Of a DNA stretch of 64,000 bases, positions 31,747 through 40,385 are shown piece after piece (within the stretch, counting starts at the first letter, position 1; each line of letters starts with the position of its first letter). A program made the position numbers and the translations under genes. Below the pieces are notes generated by a model. That model saw only the letters and a program-made list of their open reading frames with translations, was not told where the DNA came from and searched no databases. Source of the stretch: Rhodoferax sp. (GTDB lineage: Bacteria > Pseudomonadota > Gammaproteobacteria > Burkholderiales > Burkholderiaceae_C); the NCBI RefSeq assembly GCF_030697375.1, contig NZ_JAUYQD010000014.1:27021-91020 (forward strand), written 5' to 3'.

Positions 31747-33596
31747 GCGAGCCCCTTTACTCCATCGGTATCGACCTGGGCACCACCCACTGCGCCTTGG
31801 CGTACGTGGACATCGCTGCCAGCGACGGTGAGCAAACCCTGTGTGCCGTGCTGGACATCCCGCAGCTGACCGACCCCGGCACGGTCGAGGCATCTCCCTT
31901 GCTGCCGTCTTTTTTGTACCTGCCCCATGCGGAGGAGTTGACCGAAGGCGATCTGGACCTGCCGTGGTCCCGCGCGCAGGACTACGCCGTGGGGGAATTT
32001 GCACGCGCGCGCGGCGCGCTGACACCGATCCGCCTGGTGTCCAGCGCCAAAAGCTGGTTGTGCCACGCAGGGGTAGACCGCCGCGCGGCGATTTTGCCCA
32101 ACGATGCCCCGCCCGAGGTGGCACGGGTCTCGCCGCTGGAAGCCTCCACGCGCTACCTGGAGCACCTGCGCCAGGCCTGGGACGACGCCCACCCGGAGGC
32201 GCCGTTTGCCCAGCAGGACATCACGGTCACCATTCCAGCGTCCTTCGACCCGGCCGCCCGGGAGCTGACCCTGGACGCCGCCCGGGCGGCGGGCTACAGC
32301 GCACTGACCTTGCTGGAGGAGCCGCAGGCCGCCCTGTACCACTGGATTCAGAGTAGCGCGGGCCGTTGGCGCAAAGACGTCCAACCGGGCGACATCATTC
32401 TGGTGATCGACGTGGGCGGCGGCACCAGCGACTTTTCCCTGATTGCCGTGCTGGAGCGCGAGGGCAATCTGGAGTTGCACCGGGTGGCGGTGGGAGACCA
32501 CATCTTGCTGGGCGGCGACAACATGGACCTGGCCCTGGCCCACGGGGTGGCGCGCAAGCTGGCCGCCGAGGGCAAGCCACTCGATCCCTGGCAGATGCGT
32601 GCGCTCACCTATGCCTGCCGCGTGGCCAAAGAAAACCTGTTGACCGATGCCGCCCTGGAAGTGCAGCCGATGGTGGTGCCCAGCCGCGGCTCCAAATTGG
32701 TTGGCGGCTCGCTGCGCACCGAACTCACCCAGGCAGAGGTGCGCACCACCATTTTGGAAGGATTTTTCCCCGAGGTGGAGGCCTCGGCGCGTCCCGCCAC
32801 CCGCACCCGGGGCGGCCTGACACAACTGGGCCTGCCGTACGCGCAGGACGCCGGCGTCACCCGGCATCTGGCCGCGCTCTTGGGGCGCCAGGTGGGGGCC
32901 ACGTCGGAGCTGGAAGGCTTTGCGGGCCAGGTGGATACCGACGCCAGCTTTCTCCACCCGACGGCGGTGCTGTTCAACGGGGGCGTGTTCAAGTCGGACG
33001 TGTTGGCGCAGCGCACGCTGACCACGCTCAACCATTGGCTGGGCGCCGAAGGGGCCAACCCCGCCCGCATGCTTGCCGGCGCCGACCTGGACTTGGCGGT
33101 GGCACGCGGCGCCGCCTACTACGGCTATGTGCGGCGCGGCCAGGGCGTGCGCATTCGGGGCGGCACGGCACGGGCCTATTACGTGGCGATCGAGTCTTCG
33201 ATGCCGGCCGTTCCCGGCATGGAACCGCCCGTGCAAGCCCTGTGCGTTGCACCCTTTGGCATGGAGGAGGGGACCGAGGCCGATCTGCAAATGCAGGAGT
33301 TCGGCCTGGTGGTGGGAACGCCGGTGCACTTGCGCTTCTTCGGCTCGTCGGTGCGGCGCCAGGACCAGATCGGCACCTTGCTCGATGTCTGGCAGCCCGA
33401 CGAAGTGCAGGAGTTGGGGGAAATCCATGCCAACCTGCCCGCCGAGGGGCGCCAGCCCGGGGATGTTGTCCAGGTCCGCTTGCGCGCCACCGCCACGGAA
33501 ACCGGCACCCTGGAGTTGACCGCCATGGCCATCGACAGCGACGAACACTGGAAGGTGGAGTTCGACCTGCGCAGCCAGGATTCGCACCGGGAGTGA
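31743..33596 (+). CDS. Hsp70-family chaperone-like ATPase (first of two)
   Basis: A 617-residue DnaK-like protein. The phosphate-1 loop YSIGIDLGTTHCALAYVD is at the N-terminus, the phosphate-2 motif VIDVGGGTSDFSLI is near residue 222, and the adenosine motif NGGVFKSD is near 415. The C-terminal part from about 500 is a short beta-sandwich-like substrate domain without a DnaK lid or EEVD-type tail. It starts at a GTG overlapping DUF2760 and ends in a TGATG overlap with the second Hsp70 gene. Such clusters form a separate Hsp70 lineage from DnaK and HscA. Substrates are unknown. Confidence 0.9.
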   Translation: MSEPLYSIGIDLGTTHCALAYVDIAASDGEQTLCAVLDIPQLTDPGTVEASPLLPSFLYLPHAEELTEGDLDLPWSRAQDYAVGEFARARGALTPIRLVSSAKSWLCHAGVDRRAAILPNDAPPEVARVSPLEASTRYLEHLRQAWDDAHPEAPFAQQDITVTIPASFDPAARELTLDAARAAGYSALTLLEEPQAALYHWIQSSAGRWRKDVQPGDIILVIDVGGGTSDFSLIAVLEREGNLELHRVAVGDHILLGGDNMDLALAHGVARKLAAEGKPLDPWQMRALTYACRVAKENLLTDAALEVQPMVVPSRGSKLVGGSLRTELTQAEVRTTILEGFFPEVEASARPATRTRGGLTQLGLPYAQDAGVTRHLAALLGRQVGATSELEGFAGQVDTDASFLHPTAVLFNGGVFKSDVLAQRTLTTLNHWLGAEGANPARMLAGADLDLAVARGAAYYGYVRRGQGVRIRGGTARAYYVAIESSMPAVPGMEPPVQALCVAPFGMEEGTEADLQMQEFGLVVGTPVHLRFFGSSVRRQDQIGTLLDVWQPDEVQELGEIHANLPAEGRQPGDVVQVRLRATATETGTLELTAMAIDSDEHWKVEFDLRSQDSHRE

Positions 33597-36478
33597 TGCG
33601 CCACTACCTGGTTGGCATTGACCTCGGCACCACCCACACCGTTGTGGCCTACGCGCATGCCCCGGGGCCCGGCAGCGCGCCCGGCGGGGTGCCTCCCGCC
33701 ATTCAGGTGCTGGAGATCGCGCAGCGGGTGGGGCCGGGGGCATCGGCCGCCTTGCCGCTGCTGCCCTCGGTGCGCTACCACGCCGGGGCGGGGGAATTGG
33801 GCCCCGGAGAAGACCCCGTGGTGATCGGGCAATGGGCGCGCACCTTGGGCGCGCAAGTGCCGGGCCGCTTGGTCACCAGCGCCAAAAGCTGGCTCTCGCA
33901 CCCCGGCGTGGACCGCCTGGCCCCCATCCTGCCCTGGGGTGCGGCGGCCGATGTGCCCAAGGTCTCGCCGGTGGAGGCCAGCGCCAGTTATTTGCGCCAT
34001 GTGCACACCGCGTGGAACCAGCGGTTTCCCAACAGCCCGCTGGAGCAGCAAGACGTGGTGCTGACCGTGCCCGCTTCGTTTGACGAAGGCGCCCGCGCCT
34101 TGACGCTGCAGGCGGCGCATCTGGCCGGGCTGCCCACGCTGCGCCTGCTGGAAGAACCCCAGGCCGTGTTTTACGACTGGCTGCTGCGCCACCGGGGCCG
34201 GTGGGCCACGGACCTGGCGCAGACCCGGCTGGTGCTGGTGTGTGATGTGGGCGGCGGCACCACCGACCTCAGCCTGATCCAGGTGGAACTGGTGGCGGGC
34301 GAGCCGCACCTGACCCGCATTGGCGTGGGCAAACATCTGATGCTGGGCGGCGACAACATGGACCTGGCCCTGGCGCATGGGGTCGAGGCCCGCCTGGCCG
34401 ATGCGGTGGCGCCTGCCCAAGGCGCGCCCCGGCTCTCGGCCAGCCAGTGGGCCCAATTGATGGACCGCTGCCGCGTGGCCAAAGAGCAACTGCTGGGCGC
34501 CGATGCGCCCGCGCAGGTGACGGTCACGCTCTTGGGCGGCGGCGCGCGCCTGGTCGGCGGCAGCCGCTCAACCCTGCTGACGCGCGAAGAAGTGGAGCGC
34601 ACCCTCGTGGATGGGTTTTTTCCGCAGGTGCAGGCCAGTGCACAGGCCCAGCCGGGCCGCAGCGGCATCGTGGCATTTGGCCTGCCTTATGCCAGCGACC
34701 CGGCCATTACCCGCCACATTTCCGACTTTCTGCGCCAGCACGCACAGGCCATGCCCGATGCCTTGCTGCTCAACGGCGGGGTGTTCCACGCCAAGGCCCT
34801 GGTCCACCGCCTGGAGCAAACGCTGGGCGCGTGGCGCGGCGCACCCTTGCGCCTGCTGCACAACGACAACCCCGATGTTGCTGTGGCACGCGGTGCGGTC
34901 GCTTATGCCCTGGCGCAGCAGGGGCTGGCACCCACCATTGGCGGTGGATCGGCGCGCAGCTACTTTTTGCTGCTGGACGCGCAGCGCGAGGGCCAACACC
35001 CCACGGCGGCGGCGCCCCACGACCCCGGCGACGATTCTGCAGCGCGCGGCATTTGCATCCTGCCGCGCGGCAGCGAAAGCGGCCAGGAAGTAGCTCTGGA
35101 CGGGCGGACCTTTGCGCTGCGCCTGGGGCAGCCGGTGCGTTTCCACCTGTTTGCCGCGGTGGCCGATGCCGCCGACCACCGGCCGTTCCAGCGCGGGGAG
35201 CAGGTCCGCCTGGACTCCGAGCACTTCACCCGTCTGCCACCTGTTGCTATCGTTTTAAGAGCTGCTTGCGCTTATTCCACGGGGGCTGGAGGGCTAAATG
35301 ATGCCCAAGAAGTGCCTGTGCAGCTGCGCACCGCACTCACCGAAGTCGGCACCCTGGAAGTGCACTGCGTCAGCCTGGCCGACGCCCGCCACCGCTGGCG
35401 GCTGGAATTTGACCTGCGGCAGCAGGACGCCGGGCCCGACGCGGCGGAGGGCAGCACCTTGCAAGACCTGGGGGTCTGCACGCACCCGATGCGTCTGGAA
35501 CAGGCCATCGCCCAAATCGACCGCGTTTTTGGCCCCGGACCCCAGGCCCTGGCCGCCAAAGAGGTGAAGCAGCTGCGCCTGCAACTGGAGCACCTCCTGG
35601 GTGCGCGGGAGCGCTGGGCCACGCCCGTACTGCGCGTGCTGTTCGACGCCCTGTGGCAACGCGCCCGGGGCCGGCGCCGCTCGGCGGAGCACGAACGGGT
35701 TTGGCTCAACCTGGCCGGGTTTTGCCTGCGCCCCGGCTATGGCGATCCGCTGGACGACGGACGGCTGCAGCAACTTTGGACCCAGTTCCCGCTGGGCGTG
35801 CAGCACCGCCACGACAAGCAGGTGTGTGCCGAGTGGTGGACGCTGTGGCGCCGGGTGGCCGGTGGCCTGGCCGCGCCTGCGCAGTTGCGCTTGCTGGAGG
35901 ACTTTGCCTACAACGTGTACCGCGACGTGCTGGGCCCCCCGGTCAGCGAGGTGAATCCGGTCCAGGGCAGCACCGACGACATGCTGCGCCTGGGCGCGTC
36001 GCTGGAGCGCATTCCGCCGGACTACAAGGTGGAAATTGGTGAATGGTTGCTGGACCGCCTGCAAGCATCCTACGGCGCGTCGCATCCGACGCGCCAGCGC
36101 GATAAGCACGACCCGGCCGGCGTCAGCCGCACGCTGTGGGCGCTGGGCCGCATCGGTGTGCGCCAGCCGGTCTACGGCAGCCCCCACGACGTGGTGCCCG
36201 CCGACACCGCATGTGCCTGGGTCGAAACCCTGCTGACGCTGGACTGGAAACACACCGAAGCCGCCGCCTTTGCCGCCGTCCACCTGGCCCGTGTGACCGA
36301 CGACCACAGGCGTGACCTGCCGCAGGCTGTGCGGGAGCGGGTGCTTCACAAGCTGCTGGCGATCCATGCGCCGCCGATGTGGGTGGACATGGTGCGCCAC
36401 AGGGTGGCGCTGGACGCCGCCACCACACGCCGTGTGCTGGGGGAATCCCTGCCGCCGGGGCTGGTGTTGATGGCGTGA
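33596..36478 (+). CDS. Hsp70-family protein with DUF3731-like C-terminal extension (second of two)
   Basis: It starts at the ATG overlapping the previous stop (TGATG), 960 residues. LVGIDLGTTHTVVAYAHAPG, VCDVGGGTTDLSLIQV and NGGVFHAKAL are the Hsp70 ATPase motifs. After the beta domain, about 370 extra residues (from about 610) form a helical region of the DUF3731 type (LRLQLEHLLGARERWATPVL; VARGVSRTLWALGRIG-like helices). It is a paralogue of the upstream gene, which lacks this extension. A copy of the dispersed ~50-bp repeat lies in frame at 35244-35295, encoding VAIVLRAACAYSTGAGGL between the beta-domain strands, a piece missing from the paralogue. Confidence 0.9.
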   Translation: MRHYLVGIDLGTTHTVVAYAHAPGPGSAPGGVPPAIQVLEIAQRVGPGASAALPLLPSVRYHAGAGELGPGEDPVVIGQWARTLGAQVPGRLVTSAKSWLSHPGVDRLAPILPWGAAADVPKVSPVEASASYLRHVHTAWNQRFPNSPLEQQDVVLTVPASFDEGARALTLQAAHLAGLPTLRLLEEPQAVFYDWLLRHRGRWATDLAQTRLVLVCDVGGGTTDLSLIQVELVAGEPHLTRIGVGKHLMLGGDNMDLALAHGVEARLADAVAPAQGAPRLSASQWAQLMDRCRVAKEQLLGADAPAQVTVTLLGGGARLVGGSRSTLLTREEVERTLVDGFFPQVQASAQAQPGRSGIVAFGLPYASDPAITRHISDFLRQHAQAMPDALLLNGGVFHAKALVHRLEQTLGAWRGAPLRLLHNDNPDVAVARGAVAYALAQQGLAPTIGGGSARSYFLLLDAQREGQHPTAAAPHDPGDDSAARGICILPRGSESGQEVALDGRTFALRLGQPVRFHLFAAVADAADHRPFQRGEQVRLDSEHFTRLPPVAIVLRAACAYSTGAGGLNDAQEVPVQLRTALTEVGTLEVHCVSLADARHRWRLEFDLRQQDAGPDAAEGSTLQDLGVCTHPMRLEQAIAQIDRVFGPGPQALAAKEVKQLRLQLEHLLGARERWATPVLRVLFDALWQRARGRRRSAEHERVWLNLAGFCLRPGYGDPLDDGRLQQLWTQFPLGVQHRHDKQVCAEWWTLWRRVAGGLAAPAQLRLLEDFAYNVYRDVLGPPVSEVNPVQGSTDDMLRLGASLERIPPDYKVEIGEWLLDRLQASYGASHPTRQRDKHDPAGVSRTLWALGRIGVRQPVYGSPHDVVPADTACAWVETLLTLDWKHTEAAAFAAVHLARVTDDHRRDLPQAVRERVLHKLLAIHAPPMWVDMVRHRVALDAATTRRVLGESLPPGLVLMA
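35244..35295 (+). repeat. Dispersed ~50-bp repeat inside the second Hsp70 gene
   Basis: TTGCTATCGTTTTAAGAGCT then GCTTGCGCTTATTCCACGGG and GGCTGGAGGGC is a full-length plus-strand member of the family found elsewhere only outside genes or at gene ends in this window. It remains open in the coding frame. Confidence 0.75.
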
Positions 36479-36614
36479 GGGAGGCATCAAGCACGCTACG
36501 CCGGGGCTTCCCGTACTCGGCAGCGAGGTGACGGTTCAGGCACGCCAACCATTGTTTATCGCGCTGACCCGCGCTTTTGTCCGCAAGCTGGGTTGCTCAC
36601 CTACGGAATGGCGC

Positions 36615-36717
36615 ATTCCATTTTCAGATCAATGGGAGATGAGGCGCACCGACGCAGGCAGTGCTGTAGCACGACAAGGAGGGGCAACGACATATCGCAT
36701 TGATATGGAAATGGAAT
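36615..36717. repeat. 103-bp structured repeat, copy 1
   Basis: The element begins ATTCCATTTTCAGATCAAT and ends ATTGATATGGAAATGGAAT; these 19-base ends are inverted repeats with 17 of 19 positions matching. Inside, GTGCT-GT-AGCAC can form a second hairpin, followed by AGGAGGGGCAACGACATATC. A copy of identical length at 50508-50610 differs at six positions. This copy occupies most of the 370-base gap (36479-36851) between the Hsp70 and glutathione reductase genes; the remainder of that gap is presumed leader or promoter of gor and shows no ORF. Confidence 0.8.
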
Positions 36718-36851
36718 CAGGAATGAACAAGAAACAATTCCGTGAGTACCGATGTGAGGCGTACGAGTCAAGGAACACTGTGTGTGAATCACCCCGGAGG
36801 TCGAAAACAACAGATACGATCTGGTCCCGTGAACCACAGGAAACCTTATGC

Positions 36852-38222
36852 ATGCATACATACGACAACCAACTCTTTGTCATCGGCGGTGGTTCGGGTG
36901 GTGTGCGCGCTGCCCGCATTGCCGCTGGCCTGGGCGCTCGCGTGGCCATTGCTGAAAACTTTCGTTACGGTGGCACCTGTGTCATTCGCGGTTGCGTGCC
37001 GAAGAAACTATTGGTATACGCGGCGCACTTTGCGGAAGATTTTGCCGATGCGCAGGGCTTTGGCTGGACCGTGCCCCCTGCCGAATTTTCATGGCCCCAA
37101 CTGATCGAGGCCAAGAACAGGGAAATATCGCGCCTGAGCGGCATGTATGAAAAAAATCTGATCGGCTCCCGGGTAGACGTCATGCACGGCACGGCACGTC
37201 TGGTGGATGCACACACGGTTGCCGTGAATGGCCAACACGTCACCGCAGAGCATATTTTGGTGGCAACCGGCGGCGCGCCTTTTGTGCCGCCAATCCCCGG
37301 TATTGAGCATGCCATTACGTCCAACGAAGTGTTCGACTTGCCCCACTTGCCCAAGCGGGTGCTGATTGTGGGCGGGGGCTACATCGCTGTGGAGTTTGCA
37401 GGCATCCTCAATGGCCTGGGTGCGAAAGTGACCCTGTGCTACCGGGGTGCGCAGGTGCTGCGCGGCTTTGACGACGATGTGCGCATGCACCTGCACGGCG
37501 AGATGGTGAAGAAAGGCATCACCGTGCTGCTGCGCCAGGACGTGGCGCACATTGACAAACGGGGCGATGGCAGCCTGTCGGTGGCATTCATCGGCGCGCA
37601 GACCGACTCGCTGAGCGTGGACGCGGTGCTGTACGCCACGGGTCGCGCGCCCAACACCCAGGGCCTGGGCCTGGCCGAGGTGGGGGTGGACTTGGACAGC
37701 GCAGGCGGTGTCAAGGTCAATGCGTTTGGCCAGTCCAATGTCCCCAGCATCCACGCTGTGGGGGACGTCACCAACCGGATTACGCTCACGCCCGTGGCCA
37801 TTCGCGAAGGCGCTGCGTTGGCCCACACCCTGTTCGGGCCAACGCCCGTCAGCGCCGACCTGACCACCGTGCCATCGGCAGTGTTCAGCCAGCCGCCGAT
37901 TGGCACTGTGGGCCTGACCGAAGCGCAGGCCTTGGCCCAGGCGGGGCAAATTGATATTTACAGCAGCAAGTTCCGCAATTTGCGCCACACCTTGTCGGGG
38001 CGCGATGAGCAGACCTTGGTCAAACTGATTGTGGATACCGCCAACCAGCGTGTGTTGGGTGCACACATGGTGGGGGCGGATTCACCCGAGATCATCCAGG
38101 GCCTGGCCATCGCCATTCGCATGGGTGCCACCAAAGCCGATTTGGATGCCACCGTGGCCTTGCACCCTTCGGCGGCGGAAGAATTTGTAACCCTGCGTGA
38201 CAAAATAACGCGATCAGCGTGA
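36852..38222 (+). CDS. gor: Glutathione-disulfide reductase
   Basis: A 456-residue class I flavoprotein disulfide reductase. The N-terminal FAD site is FVIGGGSGGVRAARIAAGLG. The redox-active pair is in GGTCVIRGCVPKK (Cys43 and Cys48). An NADPH-binding GGGYIAVEFAGIL follows, and the C-terminal active-site LHPSAAEEF supplies the catalytic His-Glu. The ATG at 36852 begins right at the FAD domain as in other family members. The gene ends 4 bases before egtD and is probably co-transcribed with it. In that context reduced glutathione can drive selenite reduction or keep the thione/selenone pool reduced; this link is inference. Confidence 0.9.
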   Translation: MHTYDNQLFVIGGGSGGVRAARIAAGLGARVAIAENFRYGGTCVIRGCVPKKLLVYAAHFAEDFADAQGFGWTVPPAEFSWPQLIEAKNREISRLSGMYEKNLIGSRVDVMHGTARLVDAHTVAVNGQHVTAEHILVATGGAPFVPPIPGIEHAITSNEVFDLPHLPKRVLIVGGGYIAVEFAGILNGLGAKVTLCYRGAQVLRGFDDDVRMHLHGEMVKKGITVLLRQDVAHIDKRGDGSLSVAFIGAQTDSLSVDAVLYATGRAPNTQGLGLAEVGVDLDSAGGVKVNAFGQSNVPSIHAVGDVTNRITLTPVAIREGAALAHTLFGPTPVSADLTTVPSAVFSQPPIGTVGLTEAQALAQAGQIDIYSSKFRNLRHTLSGRDEQTLVKLIVDTANQRVLGAHMVGADSPEIIQGLAIAIRMGATKADLDATVALHPSAAEEFVTLRDKITRSA

Positions 38223-38226
38223 TCCT

Positions 38227-39201
38227 ATGAAACAACCGATCTTCATCCAGCTCCACCGTCCCAATGAAACCGGTGTGCGCGCGGAATTGCTGCGTGGCCT
38301 GAGCCGAGCGTCGGCACATACGTCGCCCAAATACCTGTACGACGCCTTGGGTTCGCGCCTGTTTGAGGCGATCACCGAACTGCCGGAGTATTACCCCACG
38401 CGGACCGAGGCGGCTATTTTTGCACGCCACGGCGACGCCATGGCCACCCATGCGCCACGGCACGCTACGCTGGTGGACCTGGGCGCGGGCAATTGCGCCA
38501 AGGCATCCCGTTTGTTTGGCCACCTCGCGCCCAGCCGCTATGTGGCGGTGGATATTTCGGTTGACTTCTTACGCAGCGCATTGGACAACCTGCAACGCCA
38601 CCACCCGGCGCTGGATATGGTGGGTGTGGGTGCGGATTTTTCTGCCGGTCTGGTGCTTCCCTCCGAGGCGGGCAACCCGCAAACCGATGCCCGCGTGCTG
38701 TTCTACCCGGGCTCCAGCATCGGCAATTTTGCGCCGGATGAGGCCCTGGTGTTTCTGCGCAGCGTGCGCGCCACCTGTGGCCTGCACCCGGACAGCGGGT
38801 TGCTGATTGGCGTGGATTTGGTCAAGGCCACGGTCGAGCTGGAAGCCGCCTACGACGACGCGCTGGGCGTAACCGCTGCATTCAACCGCAACCTGCTCCT
38901 GCACATCAACCGCCTGTGTGGTACCAACTTCGCGTTGCCCGACTGGCGCCATGTGGCGCTGTTCAACGTCGCGGAGTCGCGCATTGAGATGCACCTGGAG
39001 GCCACCCGCGCGGTGACCGTGCGTTGGGCCGACGGCACGCGCAGGTTCGCCCAGGGCGAGCGTATTCATACCGAAAATTCGTACAAATGGACGCTGGAGA
39101 GTTTCTCGGCCTTGCTCCGCCAAGCGGGGTTTCAAAACAGCACGCACTGGACGGACCCCGAGCAGCGGTTTGCCGTGTTCTGGACAGGCAGCCACGGCTA
39201 G
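38227..39201 (+). CDS. egtD: L-histidine N-alpha-methyltransferase (hercynine synthase)
   Basis: A 324-residue EgtD: SPKYLYDALGSRLFEAITEL, EYYPTRTEAAIF and the SAM site LVDLGAGNCAKA are diagnostic, followed by FYPGSSIGNF and the C-terminal RIHTENSYKW segment. EgtD trimethylates histidine to hercynine, the shared precursor of ergothioneine and selenoneine. It follows gor by 4 bases and is convergent with senB. With SenB and SenA in the same locus, hercynine here is probably routed to selenoneine and perhaps also to ergothioneine. Confidence 0.93.
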   Translation: MKQPIFIQLHRPNETGVRAELLRGLSRASAHTSPKYLYDALGSRLFEAITELPEYYPTRTEAAIFARHGDAMATHAPRHATLVDLGAGNCAKASRLFGHLAPSRYVAVDISVDFLRSALDNLQRHHPALDMVGVGADFSAGLVLPSEAGNPQTDARVLFYPGSSIGNFAPDEALVFLRSVRATCGLHPDSGLLIGVDLVKATVELEAAYDDALGVTAAFNRNLLLHINRLCGTNFALPDWRHVALFNVAESRIEMHLEATRAVTVRWADGTRRFAQGERIHTENSYKWTLESFSALLRQAGFQNSTHWTDPEQRFAVFWTGSHG

Positions 39202-39243
39202 CAGGGGGCTGCACCCGATCCAACATGTCGGTGCAAATCGCGG

Positions 39244-40233
39244 TCAGGTGTCAGCATGCAATAGGTCTTTGACCAGAGCGACCAGGGCAGCCTGTTCGGT
39301 GGCGGGTGCAAACAAGGGCGCCCGAAGCGCGCACTGGGCCATGAGTTGGGCGTGCAGGCCGTCGGGCTGCCCCCCTTGTGCCCTGCAACGCAGCAACAAT
39401 TCGGCCAGCGCGCGCGCATCGCCATGTTCAAAATAGCCTGCGTAATCCGTACCCAGCATGCCAACATTCCCGGGGATGCGCGATGCCAGAACCGGCGTGC
39501 CGCTGCACACGGCTTCCAGGATCACATGGGCTCCGCCTTCCATGCGGCTGGGGTGGACCAGTGCATGCGCTTGACCGATGGCGAGCATCGTGGCCTCATG
39601 CGGCAGGCCGCCCAGCCAGCGGTAATTGGGGCATTCCCGCATGCAGGCGCTGGCTTGCGCGCCCAATTCTGGGTCTAGCGCATCACCGATGTGGTCGATG
39701 AAAATATCCGGGTGATTCTTGAGCAGGCGAGCCGCTTCAAACAGGGTTTGCGGTGTTTTTTCGTCACGCAAATGCCCCACCATCACGACACGCAAATGGT
39801 CTACAGACTTGGCCACAGCATGGTGCGCCGCTGTAGACTGAAAAATCACCCGTGCCTTGGGCCGCAGGGCCAGCGGCAGTGCATCCGCTCCGCACGCCTG
39901 TAGCACGACCAGCCGACTGGCAAGGCGCAAAGAGGCCTGGGCCTGGGCATCGGATTGAATGTCGCGGTACAAATCGGTGCCGGTCAGCACCACACCCAGA
40001 CCCCTGGCATCGTTTTGTGCCCCCTGTGCCTGCGCCCAGCGTGCAATGGAATCGGCGCTTCGGCGGGCATGCAGAGCCAACATCGCGTCAAAGGGTTCGC
40101 CATTCCAGGTCTGGGCAATCGTGGTCTCAAACAAAGGGCGCAACATGCTCGACCAGCGCCACGCAGTTTGCCAATTGCCATTGTTAGAGGCGGCAACGGC
40201 CGGGCAGATGATGAGCACGCGAGGGCTATTCAC
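39244..40233 (-). CDS. senB: Selenosugar synthase SenB (GT-B glycosyltransferase)
   Basis: A 329-residue GT4-like glycosyltransferase from a GTG start. The Rossmann-type N-terminus begins VLIICPAVAASNNGNWQTAW; the C-terminal donor-site region reads VHPSRMEGGAHVILEAVCSG with the EX7E motif. The NNGNWQTAxRW opening and VLTGTDLYRDI are features I associate with SenB of Variovorax, which joins selenophosphate to a UDP-sugar to give a selenosugar. Assignment is strengthened by EgtD downstream and a SenA/EgtB homologue 4 kb away. It is transcribed divergently from the ABC transporter. If not SenB, it would be an ordinary GT4 enzyme. Confidence 0.85.
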   Translation of the reverse strand: MNSPRVLIICPAVAASNNGNWQTAWRWSSMLRPLFETTIAQTWNGEPFDAMLALHARRSADSIARWAQAQGAQNDARGLGVVLTGTDLYRDIQSDAQAQASLRLASRLVVLQACGADALPLALRPKARVIFQSTAAHHAVAKSVDHLRVVMVGHLRDEKTPQTLFEAARLLKNHPDIFIDHIGDALDPELGAQASACMRECPNYRWLGGLPHEATMLAIGQAHALVHPSRMEGGAHVILEAVCSGTPVLASRIPGNVGMLGTDYAGYFEHGDARALAELLLRCRAQGGQPDGLHAQLMAQCALRAPLFAPATEQAALVALVKDLLHADT

Positions 40234-40385
40234 AAGAAAAATGGGGCGTAAATGACATGGCGAATTGCATGGGTCGTTGTCGAAGGGGTAAAACTTACAC
40301 TCTATCTTTCATGGTTCCACCGTCGGCAAGCGTGCGGAAATTCAAGTCTAATGCTTCATCCGTTTCTCTGTGTTTCGAGGTCTTT

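Noticed and set aside
32366..33595. Upstream extension of the second Hsp70 gene frame
   Set aside because: The frame is open only because it runs through the first Hsp70 gene in another frame; the Hsp70 N-terminal motif begins right after the ATG at 33596.
31638..33743. 701-codon minus-strand frame across the first Hsp70 gene
   Set aside because: It mirrors the third-position GC bias of the Hsp70 gene on the plus strand and contains no recognisable motif.
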